Shown in pieces: positions 44,885 to 57,345 of a stretch of 64,000 nt of DNA. This stretch comes from Lutjanus erythropterus (taxonomy: Eukaryota; Chordata; Actinopteri; Lutjaniformes; Lutjanidae). The stretch covers positions 24,980,595 through 25,044,594 of the forward strand of contig CM034603.1 of NCBI GenBank assembly GCA_020091685.1, read 5' to 3'. The notes beneath the pieces are model-generated. The model was not told the DNA's origin. It did no database searches and worked only from the letters and a program-made list of their open reading frames with translations. Positions within the stretch are counted from its first letter, which is position 1, and each line of letters opens with the position of its first letter. The translations under genes were made by a program, and so were the position numbers.

Positions 44885-45952
44885 CAAAACATTCTATAAA
44901 AACAGTAAAAGAAAATGTAAAATATTACTGATATTTAAGTGAAACAGCTGTACATTTTGTGCAAGAATATGTTACATATTGACCAGGAAATATGCAAAAG
45001 TTTTTGGTATTATTTTAAGTTTGCAACATGCAAGATAGTCTAAGAGATGTACATTACTGTAACACACTGAACAGTTTGTGCAGACCATATGTTAATGTAT
45101 TGTGCAGAGGAGGAATGGGTGGGTATAAGACTACTCCTAAATGAAAAAAGTTTCATTTATTTTATCAGTTCATTAATTATTAAATAGTTGACGCCAAAGG
45201 AAGCATAGCAATTTGCTTTTCATCTGTTGTCCCTGCTAAAGGAATCAATGTATAAGATTTAGGGGGGATCTTTAAAGTTTTGCACAAGTTTTGTGGCCAC
45301 CACAGGTTCTCATACTTGGAAGGGAAGGGTGAGGCAAAGTGTTTGCCATCTGTAAGTACAAAGCTAAATGCCACTAAATCCTACACACTAGTCCTTTAAA
45401 TATTAAAACAGCATCATAAAGGCTGAATCAACTTAAACTGAAACAGAAGAGGGATCAGTAATGTAGTTATGAATGATCTGGTACTTGCCATTGAGCTTAA
45501 TGGTAAATTTATTTATTTTACCATGGGTTGTGTTTTGTGCTTCCAAATCTAAATTAAAAACACGGCTGTTCTCCTGAGCCCTTGATTGATTGATTTCTCT
45601 GCTGCATTTTTATTTCCCTTGTTGCATCTGGAGCAACCTATTTCTGCACAGTAACCGCATTTCTGGTCTAGTCAATTTGTATTTTATTTCATTTTATGTA
45701 TTTGATTCAATTTTATCTAATTTTTAAAATCTAATTTTATTCTATCTTGATTAAATTTATTGTTTTTTATTGAATGTGATTGTAGCATTTATCAAAGTAC
45801 TTTCAAATGCCATGTACTGCCTCACCTTGCCTTTCCCATTTGTACAAAGGCCCGTAAACAAGTATAGGATCGGGATTGCAAACTAGTGACCATAAATGCC
45901 GTGGTATGTGGCACTGTCCCTTGCTATATACATGTTACTATCGGGGTTGGGA
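44885..45952. other. Intergenic; AT-rich, no gene
   Basis: Nothing beyond AT-rich sequence is recognised, including TTTTATT-type runs at 45680-45770. Confidence 0.4.
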
Positions 45953-46716
45953 TATTTACTTTAATAATAGTAATGTAACTTGATTACTTTACCCATTACT
46001 TTTGAGTTACCTCCATAACAAATGTGGTGAATCACTGGAGGTTTATTAACTGTTTGCCCAGATATTAATAATAATAATAATAATGTAATCTGACCACATC
46101 CTTTTTTCTGTAACTGTAATGAATACAGTTACCTTTTTTGTATCCTAATTACATAATCATGTTACATGTAATCTATTACTCCCTAGGCTTGGTATTATTA
46201 TTAGTAGTACTGACAGGTTAGCTAGCTTACTGGATTTCTGCATAGCTAACATTAGTTGTTGTTCTGTAGAGCAAACATTAACAGTTGTTTTGTGTTGCTA
46301 ACATTAGTGGTTGGTCTTGCCTGTAAATGTTTATTTAAATTAAAAGTTGATTTCTTGGATAATGACAATATTTTCAGCTGTAATGTGATATTATTCCTCT
46401 TTTTTGATTTAAAGACACGATAATGGTGAAATTTCCCTGCAGTGAAGCTTTTTTTCACCAGAGAGATCATGAATAAAAGATTAGACTTCATCAAAGTATT
46501 GTGAGACTTGTAAAGTGTTGTAATGTCTGCACACTGTGCATGTTATTATCCTTAAAATATATTATAAAACTGTAATCCTGCCAATAAACCCCATTTTTAC
46601 TCAATGTATCTGTAATCTGGTTACATCTTTTTTTCCCCTGTAACTGTAATGGAATACCATTACCTTCTTTTTGTATCCTAAAAATATAATCCATTACTCC
46701 CCAAGCCTGGTCTCTA
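45953..46716. mobile_element. Dispersed element (copy 2), composite of a short and a longer copy
   Basis: 45953-46193 runs from GGGGTTGGGATATTTACTTT to AATCTATTACTCCCTAGGCTTGG, a complete short version. 46194-46716 continues with GACAGGTTAGCTAGC, two minisatellite units (ACATTAGTTGTTGTTCTG and ACATTAGTGGTTGGTCTTG), CTGTAAATGTTTATTTAAAT and the terminal ATCCATTACTCCCCAAGCCTG. The second part aligns with 62.99-63.96 kb. It is non-coding. Confidence 0.7.
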
Positions 46717-48214
46717 CGGTGCTCAGTCTTATCACTAAATAATGTAAATTACCTGAAGCAGTGACTTTCTCCTGTTTTTAACTTTTCCACCAAAAAATTC
46801 TAGGCGAGGCTTTTCTTCTACTCTCTTGTTTCCTGCCACATGAGACACCAATCAGCCGGCATACCCTGCAGCTTATTATTTTTATGAACAGCAACAGCAT
46901 TGTATTTTGAAATAAATAAAATGAAAATATAACGAGACGTGTATTTATTTTAGTGTTAAATACCATTCCAAATCTTATACAGTCTCCTTCAAGACTGTGA
47001 ATAAATGTGAGGTCATCCGTTCTCCCACCTCCTGATGATAATACGCAGAGAACAGAGACAACGCAGATTGCCCTCTGAGATATCCGGGGACGGTGACCTG
47101 TAAGGTGAGTTACCTGTCTGGGAAGGAGACACAGTGTTGTCCTGTCAGCTCAATGCCTGCAGCAGCTTCAAAGTCTGTCAGAACAATCATGTCAGAGCAG
47201 ACGCATGCTCACACATTATGTAGATGTGTATTATATAAGTGGATTTACACTGTCTCTCAATGCAAACATTTCTTTGTCATCGCCCTTGTTCACAGGAACT
47301 GCAGGGGAGTCGATGTGTTTTTTCCTCAAGCTTCTAAGAAAGATCACCTGTCATTTGAGTCAAGGATGTAATAGTCTACACATTTCCAGCAGAGCAGCGT
47401 GTGTCTCCCCTCAAATTGATTGGAATCACTTTCTGTACCGCGACAAGAATCCTCTCCCCTCTCCTTTTCATCTCATAGTCTCATTGATCATTGGAGCTTC
47501 TGAGATACAGAGAACAGGTGTGATCATCATCCTAATGCATCTTCCATGTGTGTGCATGTGTGTAGGTGTGTTCTGGTGTGTGTCTGTGTGTGTGTGTGTT
47601 TGTGTGGAGCACAGCTAACTTTACCATGATGAGTACACTCTGGTGTGGTCTGAAAGTACAGTGAATGAGTGTTGGCACAACATCCGTAGTCATCCATAAT
47701 TTATGTCAGCTCCAAACACTCTCCAAAGCTTTTTAAATGTTGATTTTCATCATCCCACAATATTGTGTTGTGAGGACTTTTAGGGCTAAATCTGGCAGGC
47801 CAAAGTGTACAATGCAACACCTTGCAGTGTTTGTGTACGTATGTTTATGTGTGCATGTGCATGCATGCATGTGTATGTGTGTGTTTGTGTCAACTGTGGC
47901 ATAATGATAGACTGACAGTGGGAGCGACAGCACCACCCCAAGCAAGTAGAAAAGCCCTGCATTCCTGGGCTGCGAGCTGTGAATCTGAGCACAGATTACA
48001 AGTTAAAACACGCAGCCAGGAGCCACCACTGTTTTAGTAAATACTTTCAGAGCTGGTGTTTAGAGATCATAGCTTTAGGACAGGGGAGGGATTGATTTCC
48101 CAAACAAGGATTGTGTGTGTTGTGGTTGTCCGGTTTTATTGAAGGGTGAAAATGGAAAATCGGCTTCACCTGCTGCTGAGGACAGGGTCTCAATATCCTT
48201 CAAGGTTTGTTGGT
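46717..48214. other. Intergenic with TG-rich tracts
   Basis: No gene is recognised. 46990-47520 is mixed-composition sequence that could hold regulatory DNA. TG-rich stretches lie at 47546-47606 and 47828-47892. Confidence 0.4.
47546..47606. repeat. (TG)n-rich microsatellite
   Basis: Interrupted TG repeat, with the longest clean part near 47585-47600. A second impure TG/GCATG tract lies at 47828-47892. Confidence 0.85.
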
Positions 48215-48675
48215 GCCTTAAAGCAAAAATTCTGCATATTGGGAAATATGTTATTTCACTTTCTTGCTGAAAGTTAAAGTTCCAGTATGTAAGATTTGCC
48301 AATAGATTGGATCTATTGGCAGATTATAATATTTCTAAGTATGTGTTCATAAGAATAGTTGTGTTTTTGTTACCTTATGAGCTATTAAATTAAATATTAA
48401 AACACCCAATCATTAAATAATTCCTGTACATAATCATGCACTAAAACACAACTTGTTTTTGCACTTCACTTTTTGTATGGATGAGACAAATGAGGTATGT
48501 TAATTAGTGGAACGAATATGCTGGCAGATATTTTTACCGTCAGACGGAGCCAGTCTAGCTGTTTCCCTTCTCTTCAGGTTAAGCTAAGCTACCTGTCTCC
48601 AGGCTCCAGCTTCATACAGATGTAGTGGCATCCATCTTCTTATCTAACTCTTGGCAAGAAAGCAAATATTTCCAA
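48215..48675. repeat. Dispersed palindromic repeat (copy 4), interrupted
   Basis: The left part has TGCATATTGGGAAATATGTT and CACTTTCTTGCTGAAAGTTA. The right part has CCAGTCTAGCTGTTTCCC, AGGTTAAGCTAAGCTA and TCTAACTCTTGGCAAGAAAGC, the usual right-end phrases of the 18.9/26.0/30.0-kb family. Between them, from about 48273, AGTTCCAGTATGTAAGATTTGCC and an 11-bp palindrome suggest a different element inserted in it. Confidence 0.65.
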
Positions 48676-49835
48676 AAATGCAAAACTATTCATCTCACTA
48701 AAGTTTAGCAGCACATTTGCCCTATTTTTCATGCAGATTTGACATATTTGTAAAGGTGTGTAGTTTCTATTCACAAGTGCTATTAAATAAAAACCTAAGC
48801 TGACAATACAGGAGTGGCTCCCCTTGGAGTCTATCATGCTGTAGTAAGAAACTGTGGATTTATCCACTGGTTCACTCCTGCTGCATAGATCTGCATAGAT
48901 CACCACCTGCCACTCAAATCTGAAACACCTGCTTCCTCCACAGTGTCCACCGCCAGCTGGCTCGCTGCAGAAAACACTAAAATAGCCATAAAAAAAAAGA
49001 AAAGAAAAGAAAACTAACTCAGCCCAGAACTCAAAATCTTTCCCACATCAGAGCTTAAACATTTAATCCCATACACAGTCAGAAGAATATTTCATAGCTC
49101 CTGTGTGTACCCAACTTCTCTAATATTTATCACTCTCTCTTTTAACTATTCTCTTTTTTCCACTCTCATTCCAGCTGTCCAGGGCTGTTGATTGAGCTAT
49201 GAAAGGAACTTTCCTGAATTCCCATCCAACATAATCAAACAGAAAATGTTCCTAATAATAATACCCACTCCCTGCATCTGCTCAGTAATCTTTTCCCTCT
49301 TTCCTTTCTTTAATTGAAACATTAATCAAACAGACTTGCTGCTGCGATTGTGTAGCGCTCAATATTCCCAGGCAATAAAAAGAAGGACTGGTGCTAACAT
49401 GCGGACAGATCCTGTGTGATTTACATGGCGGACGGATGATCATGCTTGCTGGGAACATACAGGAAGGAGGATCCACTCCACCTACAGGTTTCCACGGGAC
49501 ATAACAGAGTGCAGCATCTCCACCGGGCTGTATTAGCTCTGCCCAGCATGCTCGGCTGAATCCTTTCAACTTGACTTGATAACAAGCGTATTTGGCTGCT
49601 CTGGTCCTCCTCGCTCGTGTCTGTCTCACTCTGCCTCGCTGCGTTCTCCTCTCATTGTAATTCACTGACGTTTTGCAGCATTTTTCGACCTGCTCTGCTG
49701 CGTACGATTCTGTCTGATGCATTGGATTCATTTGTCCACTCTTCACATCTTCACATGACATACTTACACTGTGATTCTTACACTCAGTTTGTGTTGTTCC
49801 TGACAGGAGCTTTTAGTTTGTTTATTTTGTAGTGG
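48676..49835. other. Low-repeat intergenic stretch, possible cis-regulatory DNA
   Basis: No gene is assigned. A 159-codon minus-strand frame (49282-49761) has no recognisable domain. The same interval, especially 49330-49620, looks like unique conserved-type non-coding DNA. That is an impression, not evidence. Confidence 0.35.
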
Positions 49836-50029
49836 TGTGGTGGAAGAATTATTGAGACTTTTTATTTGAGTAAAAGTAGCAATATCTCATTTAGTATTTC
49901 CATTATAATTATCATACACTCAATTTCAGGGGGACTTATTGTACATTTTTATGGTAAATGAGGCCTCTACCACAATGTAATGAGTTAAAATAAAGCTTGA
50001 ATGAATAAAGAATGAATGAATAAATGAAT

Positions 50030-50255
50030 ATGGTGAGCCCAAGTGGTCTCATCAATCTGTGTACAAATGACATAACTTTACCCTGTTGAAATTGTTGTAC
50101 ACCAAAATCCAGTTTTACATGCAGGTGATCCATAGATCACATCCATAGTCAGGTGACCGTCCTCATCATGGCAACAAAGGAAATCTGTGGTTAAAATTGC
50201 GAAACGGTCCCAGTTTGGTTCATAGTTGCGTTGTGTTGTGTTGCATAAATCACAG
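50030..50255. repeat. Dispersed repeat shared with 56562-56815 (copy 1)
   Basis: Shared ordered phrases are TGGTCTCATCAATCTGTGTACAA/CAGTCTCATTAATCAGTGTACAA, ACTTTAC, CAAAATCCAGTTTTACATG/CAAAGTCCAATTTTGCATG, AGGTGATC, GTCAGGTGACC/GTCACGTGACC, CATCATGGCAACAAA and TCACAGTCTGGTT-like text. It is non-coding and the superfamily is unknown to me. Confidence 0.7.
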
Positions 50256-50477
50256 GCTGTGAGTCATGTGAAGCACATAACGCTCAGTAACTTCAAGCTA
50301 CTATGAGGAACTTTCATATTGTGTTGATTTTGGAGCCCCCTGTGGATAAAAGCGGTAGTGTTTATGCCACCATCATCACAACATATAACTATAAATCTAA
50401 AGAGAGTGAGGAGAGTGGGCTGGGTGAGCTCAGATTAGAACAGATAGATTATAATACCAACGGTCTATAAAGTGAGA

Positions 50478-50680
50478 GATGAAACAATTAATCAAAGTTA
50501 ATTAATCGACAAGTCAATCGACAGAAAATTTGACTACTTTGGGAACTGAATAATCATTTTTAATGTAAAAATACCCAAGATTTCCTATTTTCTTTGTAAT
50601 GTACAATAATAAATCAAATATCTTTGGATTTTGGACAATTAATTGGAAAAAACAAGTAATTTGAAGACAACTGGACAGTA
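50478..50680. mobile_element. Dispersed miniature element, copy C (opposite orientation)
   Basis: GAAACAATTAATC, TTAATTAATCGACAAGTCAA and TCGACAGAAAATTTGACTAC are the inverted-complement phrases of the element at 10348-10723. The right part is degraded. Confidence 0.6.
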
Positions 50681-51978
50681 AGGCATTTGTGATATTTTAT
50701 GTGCAATACTTCTACTTAACTTTAGGAGTTTTTAACTGGTTTTTAAAACAGTCTCAATTTAATACTGATGCCTCTCTATTCGTAATGCCTGCCAGGGGTC
50801 AGATTCACTTTGAAATCAGATGAAACAAGTCTGTACATTAGCCAGTTAAAAAGAAGCAGGATGAGATTTTTAGATTTTATTTCTGATATTATATTTTGTG
50901 GTTATGGTGGAGGAAACACTAACACTTTTGTCCATAAGTGCCTCCAAAATCAACACAATTTGAAAGTTCCTTTTAGTAGCTTGAAATAACAGTTTAGGGA
51001 CTTTTACTTGCAGCGGAGTATTTTTTCAGTGTCATATTTATGTTTTAACTTCAGGCATCTGAATACTCTTTCCACCACTGATTATTAGATTTTCATTACT
51101 GACGCATCAACATGTGCAGCAATTTAATGTTAGAGCAGACTGATTTAAAACTGATTTAAACTATTTTATATACTCTTTGGTAGTTTCAGTGATAATTGAT
51201 TATCTGTATGAGATCATACTCACTGTCTTTCATATACAGTATATTAAAACCAGGATCAAAATTATGCTTTGTATGCTGCGTTTTAACTGAATGTACTTTT
51301 AGTTAAACTGGTATTTAATGGATGAATTGGAAGAATAAATCCTTTCAGTGGCGTGTCAAACAAAGCTGCTGCAGCTTGTCCAATTCGAATGACGCAAACC
51401 GGCCGAGTGGAGGACTTCCAGGAGAATGACAGACCTGCTTCAAACTTGAAGTGACTGGACGAATTTCAGCAATTGTTTACAGACGGATGTCATTTAGGTC
51501 CAAGCCCAGTGGTGATGCATCGACTGCCTAAAATTGCCTGTTCTGTGGGGGGGAAAAAGGCTGTAAGTTTAACATTGTGTCCAAAATGAAAATGTAACAA
51601 TGGCAGCATTAACCATCTTTGATCAGACAGAAAATGCAGAATTGCTGTAATGAGGCTCTTTTAAGTCACTAAACGGTGGTTAAATAAATGAACTGAAGTG
51701 ATTACAGTAACTTTATTCTGTGCTTATTATCAGAGCTAAACGAGAAACAGTTTGAGGCTAATAAAACGCCTAATGCTTTTGCACAAAGGGACGTTTTACA
51801 TTTTAATCTCTGATGGTAGACTGTTGGAGCATAGATGTTTATCATATTGCCTGCAGCTAACTAAACAGCCTCCCATTGTGACTCAGACAGACCTGCATGG
51901 CGTAGGACAAGGTGGTTGTTACACCTCATGAAATAAGGGCCTGTTGCCACCAGCTGGAGCAGAGCTGCAGTGCATCAT

Positions 51979-52015
51979 CACCTGCAGGGAACACCTGGAC
52001 CCAAACAGACAGGTG
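51979..52015. promoter_or_regulatory. Cluster of three CACCTG/CAGGTG E-boxes
   Basis: CACCTG at 51979-51984 and 51992-51997 and CAGGTG at 52010-52015 lie within 37 bp, the tightest such cluster noticed in the window. The context is non-repetitive, just upstream of a CA repeat. A binding-site role is inferred. Confidence 0.35.
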
Positions 52016-52050
52016 TGTTCATTCAATGTAATGAGGATGTGCCGTTTATA

Positions 52051-52075
52051 CACACACACACATACACACACACAC
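52051..52075. repeat. (CA)n microsatellite
   Basis: CA repeat of 25 bp with one TA interruption. Confidence 0.9.
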
Positions 52076-52434
52076 GGCAGTATTGGGTTGGTCAGAGCGG
52101 CGTGTTGATGAGAAGGGGTGAAATTAATGTGAGAAATTTCTCTGAATTCTGCAGAGGTTGCTTATTATAGACAAAAACAAGCTTTTTAATTAAGAGCAAT
52201 CACCCCGACCACGGCTGTGATGTGTTCAGTGGCTCTGTGTGATGCTGATGAGCCTGGCAGCTAACTGATAACATTTCATATGAAGCCTGGCAGGCTTTTC
52301 TCCATGTTGCTGCATGTGGCTGGAAAATGGTTGAAAACGTTAGGGTGCGATGCACGCTGAGTGCCACAAGCGGTGATTCACATGGCTGTTAGTGACGATG
52401 ATTATCCACAGAGGAGGACGATTCATTCAGAAAT

Positions 52435-53801
52435 GGTGGAGGAGGTATCCAGACCCTTTGTTTCAGTGAAAGTATCAGTACCACAATGTGAAAATACATT
52501 TACAAAAAAGTCTGTCATTCAGTTATTATCAGTGAAAGGTCCCGTTCACTCAAAAATGTATTTGTCTTACATTTCTGTCCCCTGATATATCTGACCTTGA
52601 CTATACCGACTTGTATCTGTGTAAAGTTTGTCACTAGAGACAAGTTTTCACTTTCCTCCACTGCAGAGGGAGACGTCTGAGCGCTCCCCTAAAATCTGAG
52701 ATTCAGATGTCCCCCGGGCAAGATAGATTTAGTACATAACAAATTCGAAAGCCATCCACTGTAACGCAGGCAAAGAAACCTGAAACTTTCAGCACAGATG
52801 GGACTTGTCAGCGCACAGAGTTGCCAGTTACAAGCTAACTAACAACATAAACAAATCGAAGATGCGAACTACACTTAACATTCTGATACCACTGTAGTAA
52901 ATCACAGATGTTGGTGCACGACAGACTCCTCATCTGAGTCAATCTGGCTTGACTGAGGGTCAAACATGGCTAAATCTCTCAGTTTAGGCTAATGCTAATG
53001 CTAGCCATCTTGCACACTGCTCCTTCACTCCTCAACTTAGCACAAGCAGTGGCGTTGGGCAGATCCAACGTTTCTCAATGAGGGTGAAAGAATATTTATG
53101 TGCTTCCAGATAACTCAGCCTTTTGGTTTTGTTGTACATGTTAAAAGAAGCTCCATCAGCTTAGCATTGCACTCCGTTTACAGTGCCTCACTCAAAATGG
53201 ACAGTTTTTTTTTAAAGGAACTAAACCATCCCAAGCATTTTTCTCCTTTCTCAAAACATGGTGCCTACATCACCCACAGTGCAACTCGACTGCAGATATT
53301 TCAGTTGGAGATTCTGATGTGTTATGCTAGTAGCAGCTTAGCCTTGAGCAGAGATGAGCACCATGCTGCAGGTTGGCTCCAGAGGCACAAAAGTCTTTAC
53401 ACAACTTTTTTCACATATGTAGCAGTACTTCCCAAAACCTTAAGCTGACTTTGATGTGCAAAATTGGTGGAGTTCCTTTTTAAAGCGGAAGACTTACCCT
53501 GTTATCATCCTTATTAGTACACCACACTAGACTATTTCCAACATAGTTCCACCCAACTTACACCTGACGAGAGGTCTAATCAGCCAGTGATTGAAAACAC
53601 CTGTGTGAATGAGCAGAGCCTTTAATCTGCAAAACAACACGCAACTTAAGTTTTTAAATATACATAGAGGAGTAAAAATTAGAATAATTTCCTCTGAAAT
53701 GGAGTGGAGTTGAAGTATAAGGCTGTATAACATGGAGAAGTATAAATATGCCAAAATTAAGTACTTAAGTAAATGTACTCAGTTACATTCCACCACCATT
53801 C
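52435..53801. mobile_element. hAT-like miniature element split by other sequence
   Basis: The left part ATGGTGGAGGAGGTATCCAG, CAGTACCACAATGTGAAAAT, AGTCTGTCATTCA aligns with the start of 26068-26526. The right end TAAGTACTTAAGTAAATGTA and CTCAGTTACATTCCACCACC is the matching terminus. ATTCAT occurs outside both ends (52420-52425 and 53799-53804), a possible decayed target duplication. About 1.1 kb between (52530-53690) is foreign to the element and has no recognised gene. Confidence 0.6.
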
Positions 53802-53804
53802 ATG

Positions 53805-56561
53805 AGGGCCGGGCTGTCAGCGGAAGCAAATCTCCAAAGATCAGTGGTCAGTAAAACAATGGCATTGGGAGTGAATGTAACAAGTGGCTCTGAATCAAAT
53901 TCCAGTTTGTACAGGAAGCTGTAGAAAACCAGGAAGGACACTGCCCTCGCTCTTCCTCTGCTACGTCAAAAATACACCAGCTCAGGCACCAGACGCTGCC
54001 CCATCAGGATCCTGTTTTCACTCTTTTCTTTTTTTTCTGTTCCACATTTTGTAGTTAACAAAAAGGAGAAGGGTCGATATGTGACAGATAGCACGAGCTG
54101 TTTGTTTTACATGTGACTGAGTGTGGCTGCTACTGTCGTGTAGGCTATAATTTCCTACACAGTGGCATGGTGGTGTCTAATTTTAGAGGAGACATATGAC
54201 CAAGTGGGAATAATTGATGGCTGATCACACTAGATTCTTTAGATATTTAGGCTTTTTTAAAGGTTTGTTGTATGAGGAAGTGATTATTGCAGCGCTGCAA
54301 TGATTCACCGAGCTATTACTGACCTTCTGAATTCATGTCACAATATCAAAGTGACAGTGATTCATAAGTCACTTGACATTATGTAAAACGGCTCTTGCAA
54401 ACTCAAGATTTTCCCTCTGACCTTCAAGTTGAGCTATGTCATGTGTAGTTATTACAAGGACTGTAGTACAGTGATTAAAACAAGTGTAAGGTTTAGGCCT
54501 GTGCAGTGCTGAAAAGTATGTTATTACTTAAGTATTACCATTTTATGTTACTGTTTAGTTCCAGTTTCACCAAATTTCAACCTATGATTATGAGAAAAAG
54601 CCACTCATGTTGTTGAAAAGACAAGTGCATGATGGTACGACCTGATTCAGTTCTCTTTTATTTCCTCCTTGGTTTAAGACATGGATATATTAAGTATCTA
54701 TTAAGTTTAGTAACAGTTAAAAATATACAGCATGCAACAAAGTATAATAAGAAAAAAATCTGAAATGGCAATATGGTTGGAATTTCTAATGAGATTCAGA
54801 AGCAGTTTTATTGCAAGTAGGTTTGCATATTCAAGGAATTTGCCTTGCCATAGTAGTGTATAACGATAAAAGTAGAAATTTAGTCAGAAAAATAGAAAAC
54901 TGACAATAAAATAAAGACAAATATAATTTTAAAAAATCACAGTATGAGGTATAAGAATATCTGTGCTAGATAGTGATCCCAAAAATAAGAAGTAGTCCAG
55001 AAAAATGTGTTTTAATGTCAGATAGAGAGGTCACAGAATGATATGATACAAGACAAGACCTTCCATTTTTTTTCTTCAGTAATATTCAGATTAAGATTTT
55101 ATATAAAAATATATAACAACCTTATTAAATTCAATTCTTATTAAAAAATTGAGCCACATTGAATCACATCTGAAATCTACATCTAAGGCTTGTACTGGAT
55201 TTGTACTGTTCTCAGTTTAAGAATTGCTTTTAAAACATAGCCTAATATTTGTTAATATAAAAATAACATACCATGTTGGCAGGTGGCCTGAAATTTTTAC
55301 CTGCCACAGACAACATTTATCCTGTATTTGGCAGGTGCTAATTTTATTCCCGGGGCGTATCTGTAGGTTGTATTAAGCTACCTAACTATTGAAGTCAATA
55401 AACAGATGTTTGTGTATAAATATGCAGAACCTGTAGGCAAAGGACAAGATTTCGGTATCTGCCTTGTAGTTTCCATTTGTAGTCTGAACAGTACTGACCA
55501 ATCAGACTACAGCGGGGTTTGGCTGCATGCAGGTAAACAGTCTGCGTGATGAGCAAAAGAGGCGAAACACATTGGTTAAAATGCAATCTCGGCTAGTGTG
55601 ATGACAATTTAGAATTTTATTAGCTTTTCTTAAATTTAATTTGAGCTAATATGCAGATATCTGATCATGGAGATCAGCCTCCGTTCGTCTCAAGTTGCTA
55701 ATTGGACTGTAAACAATGACCAACGTATGGAAGAGGAAGTCGTGGCCGAGATATCCGCTTGTGTCTTGTTGGGAATCCTAAACTTGTGAAACTCTCGCAA
55801 GATTTGAACGTGTCACTTCTTTATTGCGCACTTTGTACAAACAAATAATGTTTTATGATGTGACAACACTTCGATTAAGTTCTGCCTAGGTTTAAGAACA
55901 AAAAAACACTCAGTGAGTGTTAGAGAACTCTTTTACAGGGGGTATTTTACTACAGCACAAGTATTTTGACACTAAATACATTTTATGAACAATACTTCTA
56001 TACTGTACTGTAATGGGGTACTCTGACATGAATTGTTATTGGTCTTTCACTCACATAAAGAATCTGAATACTTCTTCCACGAACACAGAAGCAGCTTGGC
56101 AAACAGCACAGGTAATGAAACAGAAATGGTAAAGTACCATGTAATGTAGTATCTGCATTCAATCTCCATCTCCCTCCTTGTTAAACTATAGCTGCTGAGC
56201 TGCACTCTAAGCACAGAGGCTGGACTTCCAGCTGGAAATGTTCTATTGGGCTTTGGGCCCATTTCCTATAATCTTTGCTAATTAAAAGCAGCCCCTCCTG
56301 CTTTATTCACATGCTCTGTGCAACAGAATACCATAAATCCTTGTAAAAGACCGAATGTGTGAGAGAGAGAAAAGGGGGAAGACAGCGAGGGAGAAAATGA
56401 GAGGGAGAGAAAGAGAAATGGCCAAAGCAATTATCCACCATCATTATTATTGTAGGATGAGATTTATTTTTGTGTGAGATTTATTTTGTAGATTCTTATT
56501 CTCGTGTTTATTGGGAGAATTTGCATAATTTAATTAATACTAACTACATATGTATATTGTA
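53805..56561. other. Intergenic; no gene, some repeat fragments
   Basis: 54795-54910 resembles LINE 3' sequence and matches 44487-44634 loosely. 55900-56090 includes GAATCTGAATACTTCTTCCAC, a decayed end of the small hAT-like family. 56120-56420 looks unique and contains a GAGA-rich run (56365-56415). Confidence 0.4.
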
Positions 56562-56815
56562 TTCAACCCAGTCTCATTAATCAGTGTACAAGTAACACGA
56601 CTTTACACAAATTGTGTGCAGTACATACATCAAAGTCCAATTTTGCATGTAGATGATACACCAGTCCTTCACATTTACCTCTGTGGAGAGCAGATCCATG
56701 GTCACGTGACCTTCATCATCATGGCAACAAAAATAAACATATGGTTAATCATGAAATGAAATGAGTCGTGAAATGGTCACAGTCTGGTTAAGTTTACGCA
56801 ACAAAACTACTGGGT
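56562..56815. repeat. Dispersed repeat shared with 50030-50255 (copy 2)
   Basis: It begins at CAACCCAGTCTCATTAATCA and follows the same phrase order as copy 1 through GGTCACGTGACC, CATCATGGCAACAAA and GGTCACAGTCTGGTTAAG. Confidence 0.7.
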
Positions 56816-57162
56816 TAGATTTTAGTACAATGGTTCTCAAACTATGGGGCATAGAGCCACAGCAGGTGGGATGTGAACAACCAGAGGAAAAATGTGAAAA
56901 GAAACCAAGTTGAATGAATATGATGGATGTTAATACTATTGTGCTTTAGTTCACCATCAATACTTTTTTATTTGTTGCTTTCCCCTATCATTGTTAATGA
57001 CTGATAAAAGAAAATTTGTGGCATGGGGGGTTGTGAACTTTTTTCAAAATCTGAAGTGAGGCATGCCAGAAAAAGTCTGAGAACCGCCGTTTAGGAAAAG
57101 ATTGGTTGCATTGAAATATTTTGTTTTATATTACAATACGAAATATTATATTATTTATGTCA

Positions 57163-57345
57163 CATGACACAAGTCACGTCAATGCATGTTACTTTACACT
57201 TTAAAGAACGCAAACGCAACATTACATCACAGTACCTCATATTACAGTAGCCTTACCTTACTTTCCGAAATGTTGCGTTACATTACAAAATGTTACATTA
57301 TGGAAACCACATGATGTAAGTCACATCAATGCATGTTACTTCAAA
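57163..57345. repeat. Two direct repeats about 146 bp apart
   Basis: CATGACACAAGTCACGTCAA-TGCATGTTACTT (57163-57194) recurs as CATGATGTAAGTCACATCAA-TGCATGTTACTT (57309-57340). Between them are TTACATTACA-type words. This looks like one duplicated unit inside a decayed element. Confidence 0.7.

Larger units (their letters stand above)
49836..51083. mobile_element. Two convergent hAT-like miniature-element ends enclosing other repeats
   Basis: At 49836 GTGGTGGAAGAATTATTGAG, with GAGTAAAAGTAGCAATATCTC, is the left end of the 26068-26526 family. At 51083 the complement of the same end (GCATCTGAATACTCTTTCCACCACTG) occurs. Between them lie an (AATG)n run (50010-50035), a dispersed repeat shared with 56.56 kb, and a miniature element (50478-50680). 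It may be two truncated copies or a fold-back arrangement. Confidence 0.6.
51084..52439. other. Low-repeat intergenic stretch with E-box cluster and CA repeat
   Basis: No gene. 51340-51560 and 51830-52350 are unique-looking. The cluster at 51979-52015 and the CA run at 52051-52075 are listed separately. Confidence 0.4.

Noticed and set aside
49282..49761. 159-codon minus-strand open frame with Arg-rich segment
   Set aside because: No recognisable domain, no splice or promoter context, and composition like unique non-coding DNA. A protein search and RNA-seq would settle it.
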